Shown piece by piece: positions 1 to 4,858 of a stretch of DNA of 5,272 bases; within the stretch, counting starts at the first letter, position 1, and each line of letters starts with the position of its first letter. Below the pieces are notes generated by a model. It was not told the DNA's origin, ran no database searches, and worked only from the letters and a program-made list of their open reading frames with translations. The DNA is from Candidatus Microgenomates bacterium (GTDB lineage Bacteria; Patescibacteria; Microgenomatia; JADHYG01), in the NCBI GenBank assembly GCA_016782545.1, contig JADHYG010000067.1, forward strand, positions 1-5,272, in the 5' to 3' direction. The position numbers and the translations under genes were made by a program.

Positions 1-973
1 CAAATAAAACTACTGTCTTTTTTTTATTTGAAGTTTTTTTATTTTTATATGAAAGAAAAAAAACCGCCGCAATTCCCATTCCTCCCACCACCCACCCTGA
101 CCGGCTGTAAGTAATAAAAAGCGTTACCATTCCCAACACTATTACCAGCATCTTTAAAATATTTTTTAGTCTTGATTCGCAATTCGCATTTATTCGCATA
201 TGATTCGTGATTATTAGTGGTAGGGCTACTGCTATATATCCTCCTAATACATTGGGGTGTGAAAATGTGGCATGCGGCCTCAAAAACAACCGGCCATTTA
301 AAATCACTTGAGCAATGCCCGGAGTAGAGGAAGTAAAGTTTCTTTCTCCCAACCACCAGAAAAGACCACCAATTGAAGCCTGATTTATAAACTGCCCCCA
401 AGCAATTAAAGAAGAATAGATAATTGTAAAAGATAAAAGAATAGTTAGATGGTTATATGGTTGGATAGTTAAATTGTTTTTAAAAAGACTCGCGCACCAA
501 CTGTCATTCCGAACTCGTTTCGGAATCTTCTTCGTTGAAGATCCTGAAATAAATTCAGGATGACGAATGTTGCATAATTCATGCTTTACATAAAAAGCCA
601 ATAAGATGAGCTCTGTTATTTTCAAACTCTTCAAAACCGCCACCGCTTTATTCTGTGCAAAAAAAATGTTGACAAGAAAAAAAGAAAAGACTAAAAACAA
701 TTTTTTTGCGTTCTTTTTTGAAAATTGGGGTTTGAAAATTGATTGAAAATTGGGGTTTGAAAATTGAAAATTAAGAGCATGGCTTCCTACCCAGCTTATT
801 ATAATCCCCACCACCAACAAATCAGTCAAATAAATAGTAGGGGATAAATAGTCAATCCTGATTCCTGACACCATGCTCCATTCCGGCCAAAAGTGCTTTC
901 CGAGCTGGGTGGGTAATAATAAAACAAGAAGGTAAAATAGAAAGCGGTGGAACTTGACTAATTTTTTAGTCAT
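1..973 (-). CDS. O-antigen ligase family (Wzy_C-type) polytopic membrane protein, 3' end outside window
   Basis: One frame stays open for 324 codons from an ATG at 973-971, just after an in-frame TAA, to the left edge, so the C-terminus is missing. I translated it by hand from the reverse complement. Hydrophobic segments lie near residues 10-22, 46-61, 90-106, 112-130, 177-197, 241-256, 272-289 and 293-309. Family hallmarks are the PGIAQ segment (218-222), LRPHATFSHPNVLGGY (231-246) and TYSRSGWVV (288-296). These match the O-antigen ligase/polymerase family, inner-membrane enzymes that join or polymerise lipid-linked or surface glycans; the substrate here is unknown. The gene starts 65 bp after jag on the same strand, with no clear Shine-Dalgarno. 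Oddly, residues ~68-87, 134-158, 167-178 and 256-269 are encoded by four different repeat families, all in loops between membrane segments. The frame is intact, so I read it as a functional gene with insertions rather than a pseudogene. The family call is firm; the biological role is inferred. Confidence 0.85.
   Translation of the reverse strand, partial: MTKKLVKFHRFLFYLLVLLLPTQLGKHFWPEWSMVSGIRIDYLSPTIYLTDLLVVGIIISWVGSHALNFQFSNPNFQSIFKPQFSKKNAKKLFLVFSFFLVNIFFAQNKAVAVLKSLKITELILLAFYVKHELCNIRHPEFISGSSTKKIPKRVRNDSWCASLFKNNLTIQPYNHLTILLSFTIIYSSLIAWGQFINQASIGGLFWWLGERNFTSSTPGIAQVILNGRLFLRPHATFSHPNVLGGYIAVALPLIITNHMRINANCESRLKNILKMLVIVLGMVTLFITYSRSGWVVGGMGIAAVFFLSYKNKKTSNKKKTVVLF
175..211. repeat. 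ATTCG-word degenerate tandem repeat inside the ligase-family gene
   Basis: The word ATTCG occurs at 175, 182, 192 and 203, mostly as ATTCGCA, spaced 7 to 11 bases apart. On the minus strand it encodes residues about 257-268 of the ligase-family protein (HMRINANCES), a polar stretch between two membrane segments. It keeps the frame open. The irregular spacing and short unit look like a low-complexity word repeat rather than an insertion sequence. Confidence 0.65.
436..476. repeat. TAGTTAGATGGTTATATGG-type word repeat, intragenic copy
   Basis: The segment is built from the words TAGTTA, GATGGTT and ATATGGTT. Related copies lie at 1514-1555 (opposite orientation, sharing a 16-base run AAAAGAATAGTTAGAT) and on both sides of 2382-2456. 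Here it lies inside the ligase-family gene and encodes residues about 167-178 (LTIQPYNHLTIL) in frame, immediately before a predicted membrane segment. Confidence 0.65.
503..564. repeat. Three-hairpin palindromic element inserted in frame (RPE-like)
   Basis: An outer stem GTCAT (503-507) / ATGAC (560-564) encloses three consecutive perfect hairpins: ATTCCGAA/TTCGGAAT (506-513/519-526), ATCTTC/GAAGAT (525-530/537-542) and ATCCTGAA/TTCAGGAT (541-548/554-561). Adjacent arms share one or two bases. Read on the minus strand in the frame of the host gene it gives RHPEFISGSSTKKIPKRVRND (split: RHPEFISGSS at 137-146, TKKIPKRVRND at 147-157). From memory, this pattern of HPE..SGS....IPK.VRND is that of palindromic elements such as the Rickettsia palindromic elements, known to insert into coding genes. 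The DNA structure is seen directly; the kinship is by recall. Confidence 0.82.
721..775. repeat. 25-bp-period direct repeat (AAAATTGGGGTTTG words), intragenic
   Basis: A 21-base segment starting AAAATTGGGGTTTG at 721-741 is repeated exactly at 746-766, a period of 25 bases, and is followed by further GAAAATT words to 772. It lies in the ligase-family gene and encodes a polar Asn/Gln/Phe/Pro-rich loop (residues about 68-87, NFQFSNPNFQ then SIFKPQFS). Because the period is not a multiple of three, the two copies are read in different frames (NPNFQ versus KPQFS). Frame closure therefore depends on the total insert length. Confidence 0.75.
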
Positions 974-999
974 TTAATCATTTTGTCATTAGACATTGA

Positions 1000-1024
1000 T
1001 TAGAAATTAGAAATTAGAAATTAG
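1000..1024. repeat. TTAGAAA 7-bp tandem repeat between jag and the ligase-family gene
   Basis: Three exact TTAGAAA units (1000-1006, 1007-1013, 1014-1020) are followed by a partial TTAG. Related TCATTTAATCA/GTCATTAGACATTGATTAG words flank it on the left at about 970-1002 and run into the start codon of the ligase-family gene. The whole 65-bp spacer between the two genes is repeat-like, with no ribosome-binding site, promoter or terminator that I can recognise. Confidence 0.7.
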
Positions 1025-1038
1025 TTATTTAATCCTGA

Positions 1039-1533
1039 TTAAGCCCTTGGCTTAATCACTATTCTCCTCTCTCTTCCTTCTCCCTCAGATTCAGAAACAA
1101 CTTGAGGATGAGAAGATAAAGCAAGATGAATAATCCGGCGTTCTGCTGAATTTAAAAAGGGAAGCGGAGTTGGTGAACCAGTGGCAATCGCTCGCTCAGC
1201 TGTTTTGTCTGCTATTTCTTTTAAATCCTGTTCTCTTTTTTGCCAATAATCATTAACGTCAACCACAAGGTTAACCCACTCATCTAATTTTTTAAAAAGC
1301 GCTAAAGCTAAAAAGTGTTTTAAGCTCTGCAAGGTTTGTCCGTGCGAACCAATTAAAATACCCGCTTCTTCTGTTTTTATCTTGACCAAATAGATGTCTT
1401 CTTTTTTCTCCACTTCAAATTCAATCTTAACTTCAAGCAGTTCAAAAAGTTCTTTTAAAATTTTATTGATTGTTTTAATCTTCTTATCTTTCATTTTCTT
1501 TTTTTTCTTCTCTTTCTTTAACCATTTAACCAT
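1039..1533 (-). CDS. jag: Jag/KhpB family KH-R3H RNA-binding protein
   Basis: This 164-residue protein has a KH domain with the nucleic-acid-binding loop GSHG (residues 62-65, in GILIGSHGQTLQSLKHFL). It is followed by an R3H domain (about 105-163) with R132 and H136 of the R-x3-H motif and the typical end GRERRIVIKP. The Jag_N domain of the Bacillus protein is absent. Jag/KhpB proteins bind RNA, often paired with KhpA, and influence cell envelope and division in Gram-positive bacteria. Position directly after yidC (36-bp spacer, same strand) is the canonical arrangement. The start is uncertain. The ATG at 1533 lies inside a word repeat and yields a basic MVKWLKKEKKKKK leader; the ATG at 1494 (MKDKKIKTINK) resembles the family start better. 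Neither has a good Shine-Dalgarno. The family call is secure. Confidence 0.92.
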   Translation of the reverse strand: MVKWLKKEKKKKKMKDKKIKTINKILKELFELLEVKIEFEVEKKEDIYLVKIKTEEAGILIGSHGQTLQSLKHFLALALFKKLDEWVNLVVDVNDYWQKREQDLKEIADKTAERAIATGSPTPLPFLNSAERRIIHLALSSHPQVVSESEGEGRERRIVIKPRA

Positions 1534-1555
1534 CCAGCTATCTAACTATTCTTTT
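1514..1555. repeat. AACCATTTAACCATCCAGC word repeat across the yidC-jag junction
   Basis: The words TTTAACCATTTAACCATCC and TATCTAACTATTC form the spacer between yidC and jag and extend into the first codons of jag as annotated. On the minus strand it shares the run AAAAGAATAGTTAGAT with the intragenic copy near 436. The upstream candidate ATG of jag is part of this repeat. Confidence 0.6.
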
Positions 1556-1569
1556 TCTTCTTATTTTTC

Positions 1570-2364
1570 TTACTTTCCTATCTTTCTCGACTGTATTATT
1601 CCAAATAAACTAAAAGTATTCCAGTATAAAGCTAAACCAATTGGAAAAGAAAAAGAAACAAAACCAATCATTAGAGGAGCCATTAAGGCCATTTGCTTTT
1701 GCATTTCCTGACCCATGTCTGGCTTAGGGTCCTTGGCTGTTTTCTTTTTTTGAGGAACGACGGCTTTTTTAACTTGGGTATGACCGCTAAGTAATTTTGT
1801 TTGATACCATTGCAAACCAGCGGTAATGACCGGAATCAGTAAAAGCCACCAGCCGGCTTTTTGCCAATTAGATGGTTTTTCTACTAAATCAAGGCCAAAA
1901 AAATGAAGATCTAAAGTTTTGATTTTTAAAGAAGAAAAATAAACAACTTTGTTAATATTTTCAATTGTTTCTGACAAATCACCATTGCCTAAAACCTGCC
2001 AAAAAACCCGGTAAAGAGCAATTAAAACCGGCATTTGTAAAAGCAAGGGTAGACAGCCGGCGGCCGGATTAATGCCATGTTGTTTGTAAAGTTCGAGCTG
2101 GGCCTGTTGAAGCTTTTGGCGGTCACCTTTGTGTTTTTTAGTTAATTTATCAAGCTGGGGCTTAAGCTCACTCATTTTTTTGGCTGAAGTTAATTGAGTT
2201 TTGGTTAAAGGATAAAGAACACCTCTAATTGCTAAAGTTAAAAAAATAATTGACCAGCCAAAAGCACCGGGAATTTTGGAAGCCGAAAGAACATTATTAA
2301 AAAACATTAAAACATTCAAGATCGGCCAGATAAGAATTTGATTAAAAAAAGATGGATTAGTCAT
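1570..2364 (-). CDS. yidC: YidC/Oxa1 family membrane protein insertase
   Basis: YidC inserts and folds membrane proteins in the cytoplasmic membrane, alone or with SecYEG. The 264-residue protein is the short form without the large periplasmic domain of E. coli YidC. The first conserved membrane segment (about 36-53, IIFLTLAIRGVLYPLT) carries the conserved groove arginine R47. A charged coiled hairpin follows (about 60-95, KKMSELKPQLDKL). Then come GINPAAGCLPLLLQMPVLIALYRVF (97-121), a segment at 171-186, and the C-terminal pair at about 229-258 ending LYWNTFSLFGIIQ. A Lys-rich cytoplasmic loop occupies 199-215. The start ATG at 2364 gives a normal N-terminus (membrane segment at 8-27), but no Shine-Dalgarno precedes it. 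Its neighbours yidD upstream and jag downstream are the classic context. No frame disruption is visible. Confidence 0.96.
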   Translation of the reverse strand: MTNPSFFNQILIWPILNVLMFFNNVLSASKIPGAFGWSIIFLTLAIRGVLYPLTKTQLTSAKKMSELKPQLDKLTKKHKGDRQKLQQAQLELYKQHGINPAAGCLPLLLQMPVLIALYRVFWQVLGNGDLSETIENINKVVYFSSLKIKTLDLHFFGLDLVEKPSNWQKAGWWLLLIPVITAGLQWYQTKLLSGHTQVKKAVVPQKKKTAKDPKPDMGQEMQKQMALMAPLMIGFVSFSFPIGLALYWNTFSLFGIIQSRKIGK

Positions 2365-2381
2365 AAAAAATAAAAAATTGT

Positions 2382-2456
2382 TATATGGTTATATAGTTAT
2401 ATAGCTAAAAAGTTCTTTCTTCTTAGTCTTCAACAATATAACCATCTAACCATATA
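2382..2456. repeat. Imperfect 21-bp inverted repeat between yidD and yidC
   Basis: The arm at 2382-2402 pairs with 2436-2456 at 19 of 21 positions (10 bp perfect at TATATGGTTA/TAACCATATA, and 7 bp at GTTATAT/ATATAAC), around a 33-base loop. Both arms are copies of the TATATGGTTA word family placed head to head. The hairpin fills almost the whole yidD-yidC spacer. It is not a standard terminator because the stem is AT-rich. It could affect mRNA stability or processing between the two genes, which is inference. Confidence 0.6.
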
Positions 2457-2462
2457 GCCATT

Positions 2463-2684
2463 CTATCTAACTGGGTCTTCTCCTCCTTTACTCCAAGGAT
2501 GACACCTAATAATTCTCTTAAAACCCTCGATACAACCACTGAGTATACCATACTTTTCAATGGCCTGATAAGTATATTCAGAACAGGTAGGACTAAACCG
2601 ACACATGCCTTCGCCAAAAATCGGCATTCTAACAAACCAGCTCTTTTGATAAAAACGGATGAGTGACAAAACAATCTTTTTCAT
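2463..2684 (-). CDS. yidD: YidD family membrane protein insertion efficiency factor
   Basis: YidD is a small membrane-associated protein that assists YidC-dependent insertion. With the ATG at 2684 the product has 73 residues and starts [14 protein letters not shown], the usual family N-terminus with its amphipathic helix. The hallmark core is complete: [11 protein letters not shown] (27-37), AIEKYG (41-46), RIIRCHPW (57-64) and GGEDPV (67-72). The frame is open further upstream to a TTG at 2720 preceded by AGGAG at an 11-base distance, but the extra 12 residues do not look like YidD. A nine-codon minicistron (ATG GTA AAA ... TGA) ends on the yidD ATG as ATGA, which may couple translation. The protein stops right after DPVR, and the last codons and TAG belong to the adjacent word repeat. 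rnpA, normally just upstream, is here more than 2 kb away. Confidence 0.93.
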   Translation of the reverse strand: MKKIVLSLIRFYQKSWFVRMPIFGEGMCRFSPTCSEYTYQAIEKYGILSGCIEGFKRIIRCHPWSKGGEDPVR

Positions 2685-2743
2685 TGCAGGTCTTGCCCTA
2701 ATTTTACCATTACTTCTCAATTCTTTGCTTTCTCCTCTTTTCC

Positions 2744-2776
2744 AACAATTAACTATTAACTACTAGCAATTAACAA
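2744..2776. repeat. CAATTAAC/ATTAACT word repeat upstream of yidD
   Basis: ATTAACT is repeated in tandem at 2748-2761, and CAATTAAC occurs at 2746-2753 and 2767-2774. It lies in the 221-bp divergent spacer between yidD and the antitoxin gene (2685-2905). Apart from the antitoxin promoter this spacer holds only this repeat and purine-rich sequence. I could not find a convincing minus-strand promoter for yidD in it. Confidence 0.5.
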
Positions 2777-2839
2777 TCTTGTTTTTTCTGGAAAATTAAA
2801 AGTGTGGAAAGTGGAAGCTGTAAAATGTTGTTTCTTTCC

Positions 2840-2868
2840 TTGACAAATCACTCTTTTCTTGCTAAGAT
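2840..2868 (+). promoter_or_regulatory. Sigma70-type promoter of the toxin-antitoxin operon
   Basis: A perfect -35 TTGACA (2840-2845) is separated by 17 bases from TAAGAT (2863-2868), a fair -10. Transcription would start near 2875, about 30 bases before the antitoxin ATG, which leaves room for the Shine-Dalgarno seen at 2894-2899. The fit of spacing and position supports the call. Confidence 0.7.
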
Positions 2869-2874
2869 AACAAC

Positions 2875-2905
2875 GTACTTCAGAAAGTACAATAGGAGGT
2901 ACAAT
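2875..2905 (+). promoter_or_regulatory. Putative antitoxin operator and ribosome binding site
   Basis: A perfect 6-bp inverted repeat GTACTT/AAGTAC (2875-2880/2885-2890) with a 4-base centre sits at the predicted transcription start. It is followed by GTACAAT twice (2887-2893 and 2899-2905) flanking the Shine-Dalgarno AGGAGG (2894-2899), 6 bases before the ATG. This is the only full AGGAGG site before a gene in the window. Antitoxins of the Phd/YefM family usually repress their own operon through such palindromes. The repeats are seen; the operator role is inferred. Confidence 0.55.
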
Positions 2906-3193
2906 ATGCCGCAAATTGTCAGTATCAGTCAATTTCGAAATAACTTGAGTAGTCTGGCCAAACAAATCAATAAAACTAAAAAGCCTGTTGTTGTTGTTTG
3001 TGATAGTAAACCAGAGCTGGTTATCAGCTCCTATCAAGAGTATCAAGAATCTCAAGAAGAGTTTTTAAAAAACAAGGCTCTAGCTCTCCTTAATCAAGGT
3101 CAAATTGCTTTTAAGAAATATCTCAAAGAGAAAAAAATTGGTCTAAAAAAACTTTCTGATCAAGAAGCAGAAAAAATCCTTAATGACCTCTAA
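2906..3193 (+). CDS. Phd/YefM-family type II antitoxin
   Basis: This 95-residue protein opens with QIVSISQFRNNLSSLAKQINKTKKPVVVV (residues 3-31), the DNA-binding N-terminal fold typical of Phd/YefM antitoxins. It continues with a beta segment PELVISSYQEYQ and ends in a charged helical tail (about 50-95). In such systems the tail wraps the toxin while the N-terminus binds the operator. The ATG at 2906 is chosen because AGGAGG lies 6 bases upstream and a promoter fits. An earlier ATG at 2804 would lie upstream of the promoter and adds residues unlike the family. The last 11 bases overlap the PIN toxin gene, which indicates translational coupling. It reads opposite to all the housekeeping genes around it. 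Confidence 0.88.
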   Translation: MPQIVSISQFRNNLSSLAKQINKTKKPVVVVCDSKPELVISSYQEYQESQEEFLKNKALALLNQGQIAFKKYLKEKKIGLKKLSDQEAEKILNDL

Positions 3194-3608
3194 TCTCTCT
3201 AAGCCAAAAGTTGTTATTGATACCAATGTTTGGATCTCGGCTATTTTCTGGGGTAAAAAACCTAGAAAAATAATTGAGGCTTGGGTTAATAATCGGTTTT
3301 ATTTAATCGCTTCTCCCGACCTTCTTAGTGAGCTTTATAAAACAATTGAGAAAAAAGCCAAAATCCTAAAACCTGCACCCAATTTTGCTTTAGAATGGCT
3401 TAAACTTATTGATCAAAAATCAATTCTTGTTTATCCTAAGAAGAAAGTAAAAATCTGTCGCGATCTCAAAGATAATACTTTACTTGAAGCCTGTTCTAAA
3501 TCTGAAGCTGATTATTTAATCACTGGCGACAAAGACCTGTTGGTTTTAAAAACCTTTAAAAAAACCAAGATTTTCACCCCGCAAAAATTCTTAACCAAGC
3601 TTTCTTAA
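3183..3608 (+). CDS. PIN-domain ribonuclease toxin of a type II toxin-antitoxin pair
   Basis: This 141-residue PIN-domain protein resembles the 'putative toxin component, PIN family' group (COG1569-like) more than short VapC. Acidic active-site residues are visible: D13 in VVIDTNVWISAIFW, E50 in LLSELY, D94/D97 in CRDLKDNTLLEAC, and D116/D118 in YLITGDKDLL. Together they would coordinate Mg2+ for RNA cleavage. The usual end IFTPQKFL is present, so the protein looks full length and active. It overlaps the antitoxin gene by 11 bp and has no strong Shine-Dalgarno of its own, as expected for coupled translation. The RNA target cannot be told from the sequence. The pair stands between yidD and a phosphoribosyltransferase gene, convergent with the latter. 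Confidence 0.92.
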   Translation: MTSNLSKPKVVIDTNVWISAIFWGKKPRKIIEAWVNNRFYLIASPDLLSELYKTIEKKAKILKPAPNFALEWLKLIDQKSILVYPKKKVKICRDLKDNTLLEACSKSEADYLITGDKDLLVLKTFKKTKIFTPQKFLTKLS

Positions 3609-3618
3609 ATGAGTTAAT

Positions 3619-3646
3619 GAGGTTAAACCTCGCCAGTTCTTTTTTT
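3619..3646 (+). terminator. Weak candidate terminator after the toxin gene
   Basis: A 5-bp stem GAGGT/ACCTC (3619-3623/3627-3631) with a 3-base loop is followed, after five bases, by TTCTTTTTTT. It lies 11 bases after the toxin stop. The stem is short and the T-run is displaced, so this is only a possible Rho-independent terminator. No better one is visible in the 250-bp convergent spacer. Confidence 0.3.
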
Positions 3647-3649
3647 AAC

Positions 3650-3738
3650 GAATTAAAATTCTAAATTCTAATTTTCAAAACGTTTAGAATTTATGTTGTT
3701 TAAATTTTGATATTGTTTAGAATTTCGGATTTCGGATT
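3650..3738. repeat. TTTAGAATTT / TTCGGAT word repeat in the convergent spacer
   Basis: GTTTAGAATTT occurs at 3682-3692 and 3715-3725, followed by tandem TTTCGGA (about 3723-3737). The inverted word AAATTCTAA (3663-3671) pairs perfectly with TTAGAATTT (3684-3692) around a 12-base loop. It is a sixth word family of the window and lies outside genes. No open frame of note occurs in 3609-3858. Confidence 0.6.
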
Positions 3739-3754
3739 TAACTTTTACATATAT

Positions 3755-3783
3755 CTTATAGCATAAAATGGGGTGTTTGTCAA
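3755..3783 (-). promoter_or_regulatory. Strong minus-strand promoter reading towards the toxin gene and yidD
   Basis: On the minus strand there is a perfect -35 TTGACA (3783-3778), a 17-base spacer, and TATAAG (3760-3755, five of six matches to TATAAT) preceded by TGC, an extended -10. No gene starts just downstream on this strand. A transcript would begin near 3748, run antisense through the toxin and antitoxin genes and could reach yidD about 1 kb away. Whether it feeds yidD-yidC-jag, makes an antisense RNA, or is unused cannot be told. Confidence 0.5.
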
Positions 3784-3832
3784 AATTGTTTGTCAATTTT
3801 TTGGACTGAGGGTGAAAAAGTTGGTGAAAAAG
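3774..3832. repeat. Two adjacent direct-repeat doublets
   Basis: TGTTTGTCAA occurs at 3774-3783 and 3787-3796 (13-base period), and GGTGAAAAAG at 3811-3820 and 3823-3832 (12-base period). The first doublet gives two copies of the -35 hexamer TTGACA on the minus strand. They lie between the phosphoribosyltransferase stop and the promoter at 3755-3783. Confidence 0.5.
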
Positions 3833-3858
3833 AGTTTGCCTTGGGGGAATGGATATCT

Positions 3859-4854
3859 CTATACCTCTCTAATCACATCAAAGCCCTTATAACTACCAAC
3901 AATGGCAAAGCCAATAACTTTCTTGGCCACTCCTTCTTCTTTAATTTTTTTAGCTGTTTCATTTAAAGAAGCTCCAGAACCAACCGCATCATCAATAAGC
4001 AACACGTTTTCATATTTTATTGACGCGTCTTTAATAAAGATTGTGCTCTTAGCATTCTCTATCCGCTGTTCAAGCTTGCTCAATGTTTTCTGCGCCACCG
4101 GTATCTCACCCCTATAAGCCTTGACAAAATCTATTTTAGGAAGATTAATCTTTAGTGTTTTTTCTAGTTCTTTGAGAAATTGAATTTGTCTTGGTATGGT
4201 TGCAGGAATAAAGCCAATGGCATTAATTTTATATTGATTGACAATCTCCTTGATTTTAGGTTGAATTTCCTGACTAATTATTTTAATAAGACTCGACTTT
4301 TGGGCCTGTTTGCCATAAAGAACCAGCTGGCCAAGACGGGTTTTCCCATATTTTGGCAGACTGTAAAAATCCAGATAAAAAACTTTATTTATAAATCGCG
4401 AAGCAAGGGTTTTGTCGATTTTTTTAGTGGCGTTAATAAGGCCATTCGAGCCAAAATAAGCATCTGCTTTTTTTCTGGTTTTTACATACTCATCAGCAAG
4501 AAAACCTAGTTGATTAATTTGCTTAATAGATTCAACCCAGGCCTCAAAACCCTTAAATCCAGACAAAATATTTCCTGTTGGCGAAACCCAAAAATAACGG
4601 GAATCAATATATTCTTTGCTTGTTATTGAAATATCCGATGCAACACTTTTTTCTTTTCTGGTTTTTATTTCATAGAAAACTAATGGAGGCTTTCCAGACT
4701 TAATGATAAAATTATTTTTTAAAAGTTTACTTAAATGTCGGTGGATTAATTGTCGACTCACATCCAAATAGCCCCGCAAGTCTTCAACGCGGGCTTTTTT
4801 ATTTTCTCTGATATAGCTCAGAATTCTGTCCTTAGAGGTTATTTTCTTCTGCAT
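3859..4854 (-). CDS. Winged-helix regulator fused to a ComF-like phosphoribosyltransferase domain
   Basis: The 331-residue protein has three parts. Residues 5-64 form a winged helix-turn-helix (RILSYIRENKKARVEDLRGY, then DVSRQLIHRHLSKLLKNN at 31-48), suggesting sequence-specific DNA binding. Residues about 85-200 are a middle region I do not recognise (YFWVSPTGNILSGFKGFEAW near 87-106). Residues 205-331 are a type I phosphoribosyltransferase domain with the PRPP-binding signature VLLIDDAVGSGASLNET (284-300), preceded by VAQKTLSKLEQRIENAKSTIF (253-273), reminiscent of ComF proteins. It may use PRPP or a nucleotide as a signal, as PurR of Bacillus does with a comparable HTH-PRTase layout; that parallel is inference, and enzymatic activity cannot be excluded. 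The ATG at 4854 follows a promoter-operator almost directly, with no Shine-Dalgarno. The gene lies 48 bp after rnpA on the same strand and carries no word-repeat insertion. Confidence 0.85.
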   Translation of the reverse strand: MQKKITSKDRILSYIRENKKARVEDLRGYLDVSRQLIHRHLSKLLKNNFIIKSGKPPLVFYEIKTRKEKSVASDISITSKEYIDSRYFWVSPTGNILSGFKGFEAWVESIKQINQLGFLADEYVKTRKKADAYFGSNGLINATKKIDKTLASRFINKVFYLDFYSLPKYGKTRLGQLVLYGKQAQKSSLIKIISQEIQPKIKEIVNQYKINAIGFIPATIPRQIQFLKELEKTLKINLPKIDFVKAYRGEIPVAQKTLSKLEQRIENAKSTIFIKDASIKYENVLLIDDAVGSGASLNETAKKIKEEGVAKKVIGFAIVGSYKGFDVIREV

Positions 4855-4858
4855 GAGT

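Noticed and set aside
45..401. A 118-residue open frame on the minus strand
   Set aside because: It overlaps the ligase-family gene in another frame and has no family features, whereas the overlapping frame carries the HPN and SRSGW hallmarks and is open across the whole region.
175..775. A CRISPR array
   Set aside because: Units are short, degenerate, of differing sequence and lie in a coding frame; there are no constant-length repeats with unique spacers and no cas genes.
1..1030. A degenerate or frameshifted pseudogene at the left end
   Set aside because: The repeats first suggested decay, but base-by-base translation gives one uninterrupted frame to the window edge with intact family motifs.
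1394..1711. Plus-strand frame of 105 residues opposite jag and yidC
   Set aside because: Its Ser/Phe/Ile-rich sequence is the antisense of Lys/Glu-rich codons of jag and yidC, with no start signal or family features. The plus-strand frames opposite the phosphoribosyltransferase and rnpA genes were rejected for the same reason.
2423..2674. An 83-residue minus-strand frame overlapping yidD
   Set aside because: It is the out-of-frame shadow of yidD, which has all its signature motifs in the other frame.
2685..2720. TTG start giving an 85-residue YidD
   Set aside because: An AGGAG lies 11 bases upstream, but the added residues are unlike YidD and the ATG at 2684 begins the family's usual MKK..L.LIRFYQ. 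Kept only as an alternative.
2804..2905. Upstream ATG extending the antitoxin by 34 residues
   Set aside because: The extension lies over the promoter and operator, while the ATG at 2906 has AGGAGG at the right distance and begins the conserved family sequence.
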